Below are positions 18,410 to 28,404 of a DNA stretch of 64,000 bases, piece after piece. Below the pieces are notes generated by a model. It searched no databases. It saw only the letters and a program-made list of their open reading frames with translations, and had not been told where the DNA came from. Source of the stretch: Runella sp. SP2 (GTDB taxonomy: Bacteria; Bacteroidota; Bacteroidia; Cytophagales; Spirosomataceae); contig NZ_CP031030.1 in NCBI RefSeq assembly GCF_003711225.1, forward strand, positions 3,534,001 through 3,598,000. Reading direction: 5' to 3'. The position numbers and the translations under genes are program-made. The stretch's first letter is position 1. Every line of letters begins with the position of its first letter.

Positions 18410-21400
18410 TTAAAGCTTAATAATTTTTAGAGTGCTTTGGGTAAGTTCTGATTTTACCTGCAAGAAGTACATACCCGTCGGCAACTCACTTACCCCAAAC
18501 TCTTCTTGATGCGTGTTCGTTTCGGGCACAAATTGACGACGCAACACCTCACGGCCTGTAGCATCAGTCAACGAAGTTTGCACTACTTGACCTTTACTTT
18601 CTTGCACTCTCAAGCGAAGCACGTTGGTGACGGGGTTGGGTAGAACTGTGGCAAACTCTAAAGCAGAATGCTGCCCACCCTCAACAGTAAACGGTAAACC
18701 CGAAACTCTCGCAGCGCCCACACCAATGCCATCTTTCGACTGGATTCTGAACCAGTATTCTTGATAAGCCAACACGTTGCCTTGCGGTTTACGCGTCGAG
18801 GGATAAATGCTGCCCCAGCCTTTCATATCCCAATAACGAATACCCAATTTGTACAAACCTTTCGGTAACCCTGCATCATATACGTTAGCACCTGCACCAT
18901 TGTCTTGGTAAAAACCATACGCAGGGTGATTCTGACCGTACAATTCCGTCCAGCCTTCGCGGTTGGCGTACATGAAGTAAGGCGCATTGTTCTCGTGCGT
19001 GTTAAATGAGCGGACTAAGCCTGTCTCTGGTGTCGCCAACATGTCAAACGTCATCGATCCGTTAGACCCTAATCCACAAGTTTCTACGTTGATCGTCCAA
19101 TAACGAGGTGCCATTTTATTCGCATTTTCGACGTAATACAAAGTCGGATTTTGCTGCGTGCTTTGCTCCAACTCAGGGCCGCCGTCTCTGGTAATGAACT
19201 GACTCGCCCACGCCGCGCGGTCGTTGGCTTTTACCGCTGATTTACTCTCACCGATATTTATCAACGTCAGCTCAAATGACTTCCAACTCACCTCTTTTAC
19301 CGAACTCACCGCACTTTGGCAACCATTTGGCGACACACAACGTACCGAATAACCTTGTTTAGTCACATTTATAAATGACACTTTAAAGCTACTCTCGGTT
19401 ACGCCCGTATTCCACAATGCGGTTGTACCCACTGGACAGGTCGTCGAAACTGTCACCTCTGTTCCCGTACATACAAGTTCCGAGCTTACGTTGACCACAG
19501 GCGCTACATTGACAGGTACAATCGTAAACGTCACCACGTTACTTTTTTCACTCAAACAGCCACCTGCAGCTTGGCAACGCGCATAATACGACGTCGTTTC
19601 ACTTGGTGTTTGACTTGGTAAAGTTGATATCACTGCATCGGTCGCAGCATTGTACCAAACTGTCGTCAAATTGCCACAGTTTGTTGTTCCACTGAAAGCT
19701 ACTGCCGTGCCACAACCATTGGTTACGTTCAAACTTGCCACAGGAACTTGTGATAAATTCGTAATTCGCAAGCGTATGACACCCGACTCGCTCTCTACAC
19801 ACGACGCGGTTCCGTCTGATTTGCGGCAACGTACGCGGTAATTGTGGTACTGACCATCTACTTGTTGTACGGGAAGAATACTGCTGTAGTCTCCGCCGTC
19901 CACCGAATAAAGAAGCATTTCTCCTGCGGCACAAGTCGCGTTGAACACAAGGGCATTGCCTTCGATGTTACAAACTTCTTTGGTTTCTCCAACGTTCACC
20001 GTTGTCCCATCAGCCACCAACGACACATTCTGTGGAATGGAAGCGCGGTAGTTGATTTTCACTTCGATTGGACTGGTGTACGTCATTAGACAACTAGCGT
20101 CGCAAGCAGCTTGGTAACGGTGGGGTTGGTTATTGGACAATTGGGAAACTGGGGCATTGGGTGACCATTCGCTCCATGCACCATTTCCAACTTGACTGCG
20201 CCAAACAGGCAAACCAGTAACACACGCACCCGTAACACTAAACTGTAAACTATTAACAGGATTTGCGTCTGTATCACAAAGTTCACGGTTATTCCCTTCA
20301 TTTAAGGTTTGTTGAAGGGTTGATAAAGTGACTGTTGGTTTGACATGAATCAGGACTACTGCCGTGGCCGAATTTGCCTGCGAACATACACCGCTTTTGA
20401 TTACTGCACGGTAATAGGTCGTTTGGGTTAAATTATTTGCAGTCAACTGATTAGTTGTATTCACAATATCAATCACACCGTTGAAGTCGGCGTTTGAAGA
20501 CGATTGCCATTTTTGAATTGTTCCCACTTGGCCTGACAATGTCAATACCGTGCTGTTGCTACCCGTACAAACGGCCGTAGAACCTGCAATGCTACCTCCT
20601 ACCGAAACGGGATCCACCGTTACCGTTGCCACCGAAGAAAACACCGCTTCGCATACGCCACTTTTGACCATTGCCCGATAATAGGTCGTTTGGTTTAGAT
20701 TCGTAGCCGTGAAACTGGTTGTCGTGTTGGCAATATCAACAGGACTCGCAAAGTCAGCAGTCAATGACGACTGCCATTTTTGAACATCGCCTACTTTACC
20801 TGACAAGGTCAATGCCGTTGAGTTCGTCACTGCACAAACTGTAGTTGAACCTGCAATGCTCCCGCCCACGTTGACAGGGTCAACCGTCACAGTGGCCGTC
20901 GAAGAAAACGCGGCTTCACATACGCCACTTTTCACGATTGCTCGGTAATAGGTCGTTTGCGTTAAGTTGCTCGCGGTTAAGCTGGTCGTTGTATTGGTAA
21001 TGTCAGTAGGATTAGCGAAATCAGCGGTCAGTGACGACTGCCATTTTTGAACATCACCTACTTTACCTGACAACGTTAGGGTTGTTGAGTTCGTACCTGT
21101 ACAAACGGTAGCCGAACCACCAATGCTACCACCTACCGTAACAGGATTCACCGTTACAGTTGCCGTTGCCGAGTTAACGGCATCACATACGCCACTTTTT
21201 ACCACTGCTCGGTAATAAGTCGTTTGCGTTAGGTTTGTCGCGACGAAGCTTGTTGTTGTATTCACAATATCAGTAGGATTAGCAAAATCAGCCGTCAATG
21301 AAGATTGCCATTTCTGAACGTCCCCTACTTTGTCTGACAAGGTCAATGTCGTTGTGTTCGTTCCTGAACAAACCGTAGCCGAACCTGCAATACTTCCACC

Positions 21401-24400
21401 TACCGAAACAGGATTCACCGTTACGGTTGCAGTTGAAGAAAACGCGGCTTCACATACGCCACTTTTCACTACTGCACGATAATAAGTCGTTTGCGTTAAG
21501 TTGCTCGCCGTTAGACTCGTCGTCGTGTTGGCAATGTCAACGACACTCGCAAAATCAGCCGTTAATGACGACTGCCATTTTTGAACATCCCCTACTTTCC
21601 CTGACAACGTTAATGTAGTCGAGTTTGTCCCTGAACATACCGTGGCCGAACCTGCAAGGCTACCACCTACCGTCACGGGGCTTACCGCTACGGTAGCCGT
21701 AGCCGAATTAACGGCATCACATACCCCACTTTTTACCACCGCCCGATAGTAAGTCGTTTGCGTTAAGTTAGTTACGGTTAAGCTCGTCGTTGTATTGGCA
21801 ATGTCAATAGGCGTGGCAAAATCAGAAGTCAACGACGACTGCCATTTTTGAACGTCACCCACTTTGTCCGTCAAACTCAATGTCGTCGAGTTTGTTCCTG
21901 AACAAACGGCTGCACCCGCAATAGTGCCACCCACCGAAACAGGATTCACCGTCACGGTCGCGGTAGCAGAATTAGTGGCGTCACATACACCACTTTTTAC
22001 CACTACCCGATAATAAGTCGTTTGCGTTAAGTTAGTCGCGGTAAAGCTGGTTGTTGTGTTGGTAATATCAACAGGACTCGCAAAATCAGAGGTCAGCGAC
22101 GACTGCCATTTTTGAATAGTTCCTACCTGGTTTGATAGCGTTAATGCCGTCGAATTTGTCCCCGAACAAACCGTGGCCGAGCCCGCAAGGCTACCACCTA
22201 CGTTGGCAGGGTCAACAGTCACGGTTGCCGTCGAAGAAAACGCGGCTTCACATGCCCCACTTTTTACCACTGCCCGATAATAGGTCGTTTGCGTTAAGTT
22301 GCTTGCGGTTAAGCTAGTCGTTGTATTGCTAATGTCCGTAGGATTCGCAAAATCAGCGGTCAACGACGACTGCCATTTTTGAACATCACCCACTTTATCT
22401 GCCAAGGTCAATGTGGTCGAATTCGTACCCGTACATACCGTAGCCGAGCCTGAAACAGTACCTCCTACCGTGACTGGGTTGACCGTTACGGTAGCAGTGG
22501 CAGAAAATGCGGCTGCACACATACCGCTTTGTACTACCGCCCGATAATAGGTCGTTTGGGTTAAATTGGTTGCGGTTAGGCTAGTCGTTGTATTGGTAAT
22601 GTCTGTTGGACTAGCAAAATCAGAAGTCAACGAAGACTGCCATTTTTGAACCGTCCCTACCTGATTTGACAACGTTAGCGTTGTTGAATTTGTACCTGTA
22701 CAAACTGACTGTGCGCCCGTGATTGTACCGCCCACCGAAGCAGGGGTAACGGTAATCGTGGCTGACGCTTCAGCCGAACAACCCTGATCATTTGACACTG
22801 TCACGGTATATGTACCCCCTACGGCAACATTGATAACTGCTGAATTTTGGCCTGTACTCCACGAATACGCCGTTCCTCCAGAGGCGGTTAAGATAGCGCT
22901 AGTACCTTCACAAATCGTACCGTCGTTGGCAGTACCCGAATTTTCGGTTATTGTCACCATGGCTGGAGTGGCACATTTTTCACCACCTCCACTTCCTCCC
23001 AATAAGGAGGTAGCTTGGTACTCTGCGTAATAATCACCACGTAAGGTATTTCCAAGCACCCAACTGCTGGTTGAAGCTGGCGAACCATTTTGCAAAATAC
23101 TAGCTGTTGGAATGTCCGCTACCCGCGCATGAGCCGCCCCGCTTGTTGCGTGGTAAAAAAACAATCGGTTAAGTCCCGTCAACGCAGGCAGGTTTTTCAA
23201 AATAGTTAAATGCGTATTTATGTTATCATAATCGCGTTGTCGGAAGTAATACCGCACGCCTACGTTACCACTGGGCTGTGTAGTTGGGTTTACATTCCAG
23301 CTACGTGACATAATGACGGCACCGTTCGGATTCGTAATAAACCCTTGCCCTTTGTTGACAAAATAGTTGCTTGACGATTCTTTCAACGACACGGCGTTGT
23401 CTGGAACGCTGGCACCCGTACCACCTAATTTCAACGATAACAAACGTTTTCCATTACAACTACAGTAGTGGGTCCATCCGTCGCTATCGGTGTGGGAGTT
23501 GCTAGACGTATGGGTTTCCTCTGCGGTTGGAAGCTGCGACTCGTCAGAACAATGAAACTTAATGTTATTGTTGCCCACAAAATCATCCATGTTGACGGGC
23601 GACTGATCCGAGTTATTAAAGGTTTTGTGGCGCGTACCATGGTAATGTTTAAATTCCAAATCAGCGTCTGGTTCTGCAAGAGGATCTATACCCGCTTGAG
23701 CACTAGGCGAATCGGTACAACCATACAATTCTAAGGCTTTCAACCACGCTAATTGGTCGCTGTTGCGAAAAACATTGTACCAATGCGTATGATTACGGAA
23801 CAAAGACTGGTCATAAAAAGCCGAATTGAGCATATCTGCGGTATGCAACCAAGGGCGTGGAATTCCTGCGGCATCATAGAGCCCCGACCATTTTTCTTCT
23901 TTATTGACCATTGAGCTGTGGCGATAACCGAGCCAGTAACGTTGTACCCCATTGCTTGGCTCAACGTGCAAGTAGTTGGGAGATGGGTCAAAAGTTTGAC
24001 CTGGCAAAAGACTACCTATCCCCAATAATTCATCCGCTTCCAACATTCGACCACCATTGGCATAAAGTTCGGAAAAATTGATATTAGAAAAACGTCCCTT
24101 TAACCACTGATAAATTTCTCTGGCTCTCCAAGTATCACCCATGTGGTAATTATTTCGCAAACCAGGGGTATCGGCTCCTGCTACTGGGTCCAAGGCAACT
24201 ACGTTGATGGTAGCCGCGCTGCCTAACACCGTGTTGAGTACGCCATTAAATTCCGCAAATTGGGAATCATTTTCTAGCGCTTTTTTTATTCCGTATAAAA
24301 AGGAAGAAATACCTACGGCAGACCCACGGCTATGGCCTGAAATCACAATACGATCGTAACCTTTCAGGTTGTAGCGCCGAAGCACGCGCATCACGTTGGC

Positions 24401-26068
24401 AGCCGCCGTGTAGGAATCTTCATCTTCGTAACCAGCCGTTACGCTACCATCGTAGTCCATGTCAACCCCAAAGAAATAACGATACATACCGCCCCCGAAA
24501 TTGTCATTTTTAAACACTTTCGCACGGGAGTAAAAGGTAGTAGGAAACGGATTGAAAGCATCAAAGCCCTCATACCGATTTACCTCTTCTCCCTCTTGGT
24601 ACCTCAGGTTGTCTTGGTTGTAGGAAGTATTATCCGTATTATCTCCTCCTACTCCCTTAATGAAAACCATCTGGTCGGCATTCACTTTTGTAGCAAAGCG
24701 TTGCAACTGAAACTCTAGGGATTTCCCCGAGCCGTTGTAGTAGATAAGCAAGGTTTTATTATTTCCTGGCAAATTATCGTCAGGTACAATTCGGATTGAA
24801 GAAGCACGGTCGTTGGGGCCTCCTACAAAGTTCACAGTACCTCTAAAGTCAATCGGGTAGCCTCCAAAATCGCTATTGTTATAGAGGAGTGCCTTATAAC
24901 CTGGAGCAATTTCCATAGAGCTAACGTTGTCGTTACCAACTCCAGTAGCCAATGAGGCGAAGTTATAATCGCCCTCGCCAATGTGTTGCGTCCGTCCCGA
25001 AAGGTTAGCATCCGAATAAAGTGTCACAATTTTGGGTGCTGCCAACAGTTCCCATTCTAAACTCAAACCGTAACGTGCACCGCTGCCTGACCATTCAATA
25101 TCCAAATAATTATACCCCAAATTCATTTTAGAGGGGTCAATCGTCACCGTAGTGGAAGTAGAAGCTGGGTGATCATCATCGTTGGTGAGGCAATCGTCGT
25201 TGTAGTCATTGTCACCACCACAGGCATCTTCTTCCCAAGCATCTATGTTCATGTCAAACTTAAAAGGGGAAGCGGCCGAGGTCGTTGAAAAGTTGCCTGA
25301 TTGCATATATCTGCCATCACCAACCATCCGTTGCCATCCGCAGGGTTTGTCATCACCGACATTAACAGTCTGCGAAAACGATAAACCATTGCTAGTTCTT
25401 ACCTTGTAGCGAGGGTCAGGGTTTTCACCCGAAAAGTTACAGCCCCCACCGTCGTCATTGATCCGATACCAGCCTATGCGTAGATTATAAATGTAAAACG
25501 TGGTATTTGCTGCTCTGGCCGCTTTCAGCTGCTTTGCGGCGGCAGGCATATCCCTGTTTAAAACCTGCGTGGCAGGAACGTGTGCTACCTTGATTACCTG
25601 ATTGGGATCTATGTCATCAGAACCTTCTCTTGGAGCGTACGTTACAACTGCCTTGCGGGCACTTTTTTCGGCAAGGAGGGCGGCTTCGTAAGCCACATTC
25701 TGAGGGCTTGCCGCAAAATGTACCTGCGTCGAATGGCCTTCATTGTCCACCCAACCTGTGCTCGGCGGGCCTTGCTCATTGCCTGGAGCACGGTAGTATT
25801 TCGGCCCTCCCGACAAATTTTTATCGGTATTTAACCACCACGTTCCTTTGCCGTCGTAGTTCACCTCATAATCGCCTGAGGTATGCGTATAGCGAGGCTG
25901 GCCAAGTCTATTTACCCCATTCAATTCATACACACCATTTACAATAGTGTGTACTGAACCTGAAAAAGTAAATGATTTAGTAAGTTTTTGTTGCCCCTCA
26001 CTTTGGGCTTTAAGGTCAATAACGTAGCAGCACGCTGCTAGGAATAGCGCGTAAATAAAATTTTTCAT
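18410..26068 (-). CDS. Giant T9SS protein: crystallin-like, alpha/beta-hydrolase-like, Ig-like repeats
   Basis: The protein has 2552 residues with a signal peptide (1-21, IDLKAQ). Residues 37-110 form a small module ending in GPPSTGW. About 346-428 looks like a beta/gamma-crystallin fold (KIVTLYSDANLSG ... KALLYNNSDFGG). About 435-780 resembles a DUF2235-type alpha/beta hydrolase: the nucleophile elbow GHSRG at 578-582, a DPVAG acid-loop candidate near 627, and a histidine in YRHSSM near 717. This could be a lipase, esterase or phospholipase-like effector. Nine 86-89-residue repeats follow (VGGSIAGSATVC ... QKWQSSL ... TTYYRAVVKSGVC), then the shared C-terminal region and a T9SS tail. The tail is a DNA mosaic of the two neighbouring giants. 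Substrate and activity are not proven. Confidence 0.9.
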   Translation of the reverse strand: MKNFIYALFLAACCYVIDLKAQSEGQQKLTKSFTFSGSVHTIVNGVYELNGVNRLGQPRYTHTSGDYEVNYDGKGTWWLNTDKNLSGGPKYYRAPGNEQGPPSTGWVDNEGHSTQVHFAASPQNVAYEAALLAEKSARKAVVTYAPREGSDDIDPNQVIKVAHVPATQVLNRDMPAAAKQLKAARAANTTFYIYNLRIGWYRINDDGGGCNFSGENPDPRYKVRTSNGLSFSQTVNVGDDKPCGWQRMVGDGRYMQSGNFSTTSAASPFKFDMNIDAWEEDACGGDNDYNDDCLTNDDDHPASTSTTVTIDPSKMNLGYNYLDIEWSGSGARYGLSLEWELLAAPKIVTLYSDANLSGRTQHIGEGDYNFASLATGVGNDNVSSMEIAPGYKALLYNNSDFGGYPIDFRGTVNFVGGPNDRASSIRIVPDDNLPGNNKTLLIYYNGSGKSLEFQLQRFATKVNADQMVFIKGVGGDNTDNTSYNQDNLRYQEGEEVNRYEGFDAFNPFPTTFYSRAKVFKNDNFGGGMYRYFFGVDMDYDGSVTAGYEDEDSYTAAANVMRVLRRYNLKGYDRIVISGHSRGSAVGISSFLYGIKKALENDSQFAEFNGVLNTVLGSAATINVVALDPVAGADTPGLRNNYHMGDTWRAREIYQWLKGRFSNINFSELYANGGRMLEADELLGIGSLLPGQTFDPSPNYLHVEPSNGVQRYWLGYRHSSMVNKEEKWSGLYDAAGIPRPWLHTADMLNSAFYDQSLFRNHTHWYNVFRNSDQLAWLKALELYGCTDSPSAQAGIDPLAEPDADLEFKHYHGTRHKTFNNSDQSPVNMDDFVGNNNIKFHCSDESQLPTAEETHTSSNSHTDSDGWTHYCSCNGKRLLSLKLGGTGASVPDNAVSLKESSSNYFVNKGQGFITNPNGAVIMSRSWNVNPTTQPSGNVGVRYYFRQRDYDNINTHLTILKNLPALTGLNRLFFYHATSGAAHARVADIPTASILQNGSPASTSSWVLGNTLRGDYYAEYQATSLLGGSGGGEKCATPAMVTITENSGTANDGTICEGTSAILTASGGTAYSWSTGQNSAVINVAVGGTYTVTVSNDQGCSAEASATITVTPASVGGTITGAQSVCTGTNSTTLTLSNQVGTVQKWQSSLTSDFASPTDITNTTTSLTATNLTQTTYYRAVVQSGMCAAAFSATATVTVNPVTVGGTVSGSATVCTGTNSTTLTLADKVGDVQKWQSSLTADFANPTDISNTTTSLTASNLTQTTYYRAVVKSGACEAAFSSTATVTVDPANVGGSLAGSATVCSGTNSTALTLSNQVGTIQKWQSSLTSDFASPVDITNTTTSFTATNLTQTTYYRVVVKSGVCDATNSATATVTVNPVSVGGTIAGAAVCSGTNSTTLSLTDKVGDVQKWQSSLTSDFATPIDIANTTTSLTVTNLTQTTYYRAVVKSGVCDAVNSATATVAVSPVTVGGSLAGSATVCSGTNSTTLTLSGKVGDVQKWQSSLTADFASVVDIANTTTSLTASNLTQTTYYRAVVKSGVCEAAFSSTATVTVNPVSVGGSIAGSATVCSGTNTTTLTLSDKVGDVQKWQSSLTADFANPTDIVNTTTSFVATNLTQTTYYRAVVKSGVCDAVNSATATVTVNPVTVGGSIGGSATVCTGTNSTTLTLSGKVGDVQKWQSSLTADFANPTDITNTTTSLTASNLTQTTYYRAIVKSGVCEAAFSSTATVTVDPVNVGGSIAGSTTVCAVTNSTALTLSGKVGDVQKWQSSLTADFASPVDIANTTTSFTATNLNQTTYYRAMVKSGVCEAVFSSVATVTVDPVSVGGSIAGSTAVCTGSNSTVLTLSGQVGTIQKWQSSSNADFNGVIDIVNTTNQLTANNLTQTTYYRAVIKSGVCSQANSATAVVLIHVKPTVTLSTLQQTLNEGNNRELCDTDANPVNSLQFSVTGACVTGLPVWRSQVGNGAWSEWSPNAPVSQLSNNQPHRYQAACDASCLMTYTSPIEVKINYRASIPQNVSLVADGTTVNVGETKEVCNIEGNALVFNATCAAGEMLLYSVDGGDYSSILPVQQVDGQYHNYRVRCRKSDGTASCVESESGVIRLRITNLSQVPVASLNVTNGCGTAVAFSGTTNCGNLTTVWYNAATDAVISTLPSQTPSETTSYYARCQAAGGCLSEKSNVVTFTIVPVNVAPVVNVSSELVCTGTEVTVSTTCPVGTTALWNTGVTESSFKVSFINVTKQGYSVRCVSPNGCQSAVSSVKEVSWKSFELTLINIGESKSAVKANDRAAWASQFITRDGGPELEQSTQQNPTLYYVENANKMAPRYWTINVETCGLGSNGSMTFDMLATPETGLVRSFNTHENNAPYFMYANREGWTELYGQNHPAYGFYQDNGAGANVYDAGLPKGLYKLGIRYWDMKGWGSIYPSTRKPQGNVLAYQEYWFRIQSKDGIGVGAARVSGLPFTVEGGQHSALEFATVLPNPVTNVLRLRVQESKGQVVQTSLTDATGREVLRRQFVPETNTHQEEFGVSELPTGMYFLQVKSELTQSTLKIIKL
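18458..18838 (-). repeat. 381-bp mosaic copy of the shared adhesin 3' end
   Basis: The segment is nearly identical to 12080-12460 and to the matching part of the gene at 4122. Up to about 18622 its variants agree with the 12029 gene; from 18711 to about 18795 they agree with the 4122 gene. This pattern is expected from gene conversion. Confidence 0.85.
20350..22740 (-). repeat. Nine tandem 260-268-bp repeats in the third giant gene
   Basis: The units encode 86-89 residues with recurring VGGSIAGSATVC, QKWQSSLTADF and TQTTYYRAVVKSGVC blocks. Each has two conserved cysteines, suggesting one disulfide per Ig-like domain once secreted. The units differ by only a few residues, so homogenisation by recombination is likely. 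Confidence 0.85.
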
Positions 26069-26530
26069 ACGTAGGAAATAGTAAGATTAAATTTTCTCCT
26101 GAATAGGCGTTATTAGTGAGTTATCCAGTTCTGTATAAGACCAGGGAGGCGTATAGACCACGCCCAAGGCAGGTCTAAAGACTTGATGAGTTAGGAAGAT
26201 TTGGTAAACGAGCTTCATAATTGTTTTGCATTAAATTTGAAGCTACAAATAAATAGCAAAAAAAAACCAAAAGATATAAGGGTTAACCCTTATTTTTCTT
26301 ATTTCATTATTCTACTTAGCGTAGCGATTTATGCTATTGATCTGTATTTATTTATGGAAAAAAATTGCGTACAAATAAATACATAAATACCTGTTTATCA
26401 AACCAATAAAAACAAAAAAACGACCCCAAGTCCCCTACTATCTTTTACCCTTTCAATGAAATACCGAATGTCTTTTAAAGAAGTGGTGGCCTTGTATTAT
26501 ATTTGTTGGTTACTATCCACCAAAGCGTTC
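26069..26530. other. Divergent intergenic region, no gene seen
   Basis: This AT-rich gap separates the leftward third giant gene and the rightward sensor kinase and should hold both promoters. I see no convincing TAnnTTTG/TTTG pair and no hairpin. A 61-codon frame at 26201-26386 has no recognisable features and is not called. Confidence 0.5.
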
Positions 26531-28366
26531 ATGAAAAAAACTGGACTTTTATTTATCCTCTTTCTCTGTGTCAGATTCGACATTTTATCCCAAACCTCAC
26601 CGAGCTTTGATGAACTCGCAGCCGCCTTCAAACAAGCAAACTCAGACACCGCGAAACTGCGGATTTTGTTTTCCGAAAAGCCGACAAAATATACCGATAG
26701 AGCCGATGAGTTGCTACCACTTTACAAGGAGGGTTACCAATTGGCAAAAAAGCACAACGACAAAGCAAACCGCTTTAAAGCTGTTCATTACACCGCACTT
26801 ACCTATCTGTACGGCAAAGTCGATGAGTCAACGGCCTTTCAGTGGTTGCAAAAAGCGTTGGTAGAAGCCGAAAATGCCCAAAATAACCTGTTTATTGGCT
26901 GGGTTTATTACGCCATGGGAATCATTCATCACCACCAAAACAATCGCCCCGAAATGTATAAAGTTATGTACACGGCGATTGAATACCTCGAAAAAGCCCC
27001 TGATCCCGTAGATGGCCCTTTCATTTCTCTTTCACAAAACCTCGAAAACGACAAAAGGTGGAATGAACAAGTCGCTGTGAATCGACGACTTGTTAAACTA
27101 ATGGAACGAACCAACGCCGACCCTTTTACCAAGATTACTGCCTATAACAGTTTGGTAGATGCCCTGAGAAATCACCCCGATAAAAAAAAAGAACAAGCGC
27201 TGTATCACGCCAAAACAATGGCTTTAGTGGACAAAATCTCAGCAACGAACCTTGATTTAGACGAAAAACTAATTGTCGCCTCCATCTATTTCAAAAACGA
27301 CCGCCCCAACTTAGCCATCAAGTATGCCAATGAAGTAGCATCGCTTCGCGATACAGTTGGGTTTAATCTACCCGCAAAAGGCATGGCTTTTGAACTTTTA
27401 TCAGAAATATACGAAAAACAAAAACAGTACGCACTTGCCCTCGAATGCCATAAAAAATTTCATGCCATCGAAAATGAGCAAGTAATCCAACGACTTACGG
27501 ACGATACAGGTAAAAAAGTTATTCAAGCTGAAGCTGAACGTGATGTGGCGATCAAACAAAAAGAAGTAGAAAAACAACAGCTTTTTACCTATTTAGCAGT
27601 CGCCGTCGCTTTGTTAATATTGGTGCTAAGTGGCTCTATTTACCACTTTTACCGCAAAGAACAATCCAGAAAGAAAGAACTTCAAGGAATCAATTCTACC
27701 AAAGACAAACTTTTTGCTATTCTTTCCCACGACTTACGCTCACCTATCATTGGACTAAAAAATTACTTGATGTTGGTCAATTGGGGTGAATTGAGCCAAG
27801 AAGAATTTAAAGAATCAGCGCAAAGCCTTACTTCTCAGCTTGGTATGGTGTATGATATGCTGGAAAATGTTTTGCACTGGTCGGTCTCGCAACTTGGCGG
27901 TTTTTTTCCCAAGAAAGAACTAATTTCCATTCACTCTATCATTGAAGATGAGGCAAGAATTTTAGCTCAATCATTTAAAAACAAAAATATTAATATAAAA
28001 AATTTAACAACTTTAGAAAACCAACTTTCTGTTGACAAGAACCATTTTATTATCATCATTAGGAATCTACTTCATAATTCTCTAAAGTTTAGCTTTCCTG
28101 GAAATGATGTACTACTAAATTATACTTTAACAAAAAATGCTATCTTTATTGAAGTAAAAGACTCAGGCATCGGAATGTCGCCAGAGAAGGTAAAGAGTTT
28201 ATTCCAATTGAGTAAACAAACTTCTCAGGTTGGAACAAATCGTGAAAAAGGAACAGGACTCGGTTTGGTACTGGTGAAGGAATTGGTGGAAGCCAATGGC
28301 GGCAACATTGTGGTCACGAGCAAACTCAACGAGGGGACAACGTTTAGACTTGAATTCAAAAAATAG
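26531..28366 (+). CDS. TPR-containing membrane sensor histidine kinase
   Basis: The start at 26531 is chosen because it opens directly onto a signal peptide (MKKTGLLFILFLCVRF); a start at 26456 would add 25 residues that do not fit. The protein has 611 residues: a periplasmic TPR-like helical region (about 60-330), one membrane helix (about 353-372), a short coiled coil, then HisKA with phospho-acceptor H400 (AILSHDLRSP) and a HATPase_c domain with N box (RNLLHNSLKFS, about 511-521), G1 DSGIGM (544) and G2 KGTGLGL (573). No receiver domain or partner response regulator is adjacent, so it is an orphan kinase here. Its signal is unknown. Confidence 0.9.
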   Translation: MKKTGLLFILFLCVRFDILSQTSPSFDELAAAFKQANSDTAKLRILFSEKPTKYTDRADELLPLYKEGYQLAKKHNDKANRFKAVHYTALTYLYGKVDESTAFQWLQKALVEAENAQNNLFIGWVYYAMGIIHHHQNNRPEMYKVMYTAIEYLEKAPDPVDGPFISLSQNLENDKRWNEQVAVNRRLVKLMERTNADPFTKITAYNSLVDALRNHPDKKKEQALYHAKTMALVDKISATNLDLDEKLIVASIYFKNDRPNLAIKYANEVASLRDTVGFNLPAKGMAFELLSEIYEKQKQYALALECHKKFHAIENEQVIQRLTDDTGKKVIQAEAERDVAIKQKEVEKQQLFTYLAVAVALLILVLSGSIYHFYRKEQSRKKELQGINSTKDKLFAILSHDLRSPIIGLKNYLMLVNWGELSQEEFKESAQSLTSQLGMVYDMLENVLHWSVSQLGGFFPKKELISIHSIIEDEARILAQSFKNKNINIKNLTTLENQLSVDKNHFIIIIRNLLHNSLKFSFPGNDVLLNYTLTKNAIFIEVKDSGIGMSPEKVKSLFQLSKQTSQVGTNREKGTGLGLVLVKELVEANGGNIVVTSKLNEGTTFRLEFKK

Positions 28367-28394
28367 CCCCCTCCAAGGCCTTTGGAGGGGGCTA
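28364..28394. terminator. Bidirectional terminator between convergent genes
   Basis: A perfect 13-bp stem TAGCCCCCTCCAA / TTGGAGGGGGCTA with a 5-base loop lies between the kinase and the leftward lipoprotein gene. The TAG stop of the kinase is the first three bases of the stem. Confidence 0.8.
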
Positions 28395-28404
28395 CTACCA
28401 ATGC

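Noticed and set aside
26201-26386. 61-codon frame in the divergent gap
   Set aside because: No homology, promoter or start signal; a hydrophobic stretch alone is not enough.
26456-26530. Longer N-terminus for the sensor kinase
   Set aside because: The added 25 residues precede a complete signal peptide that starts at 26531.
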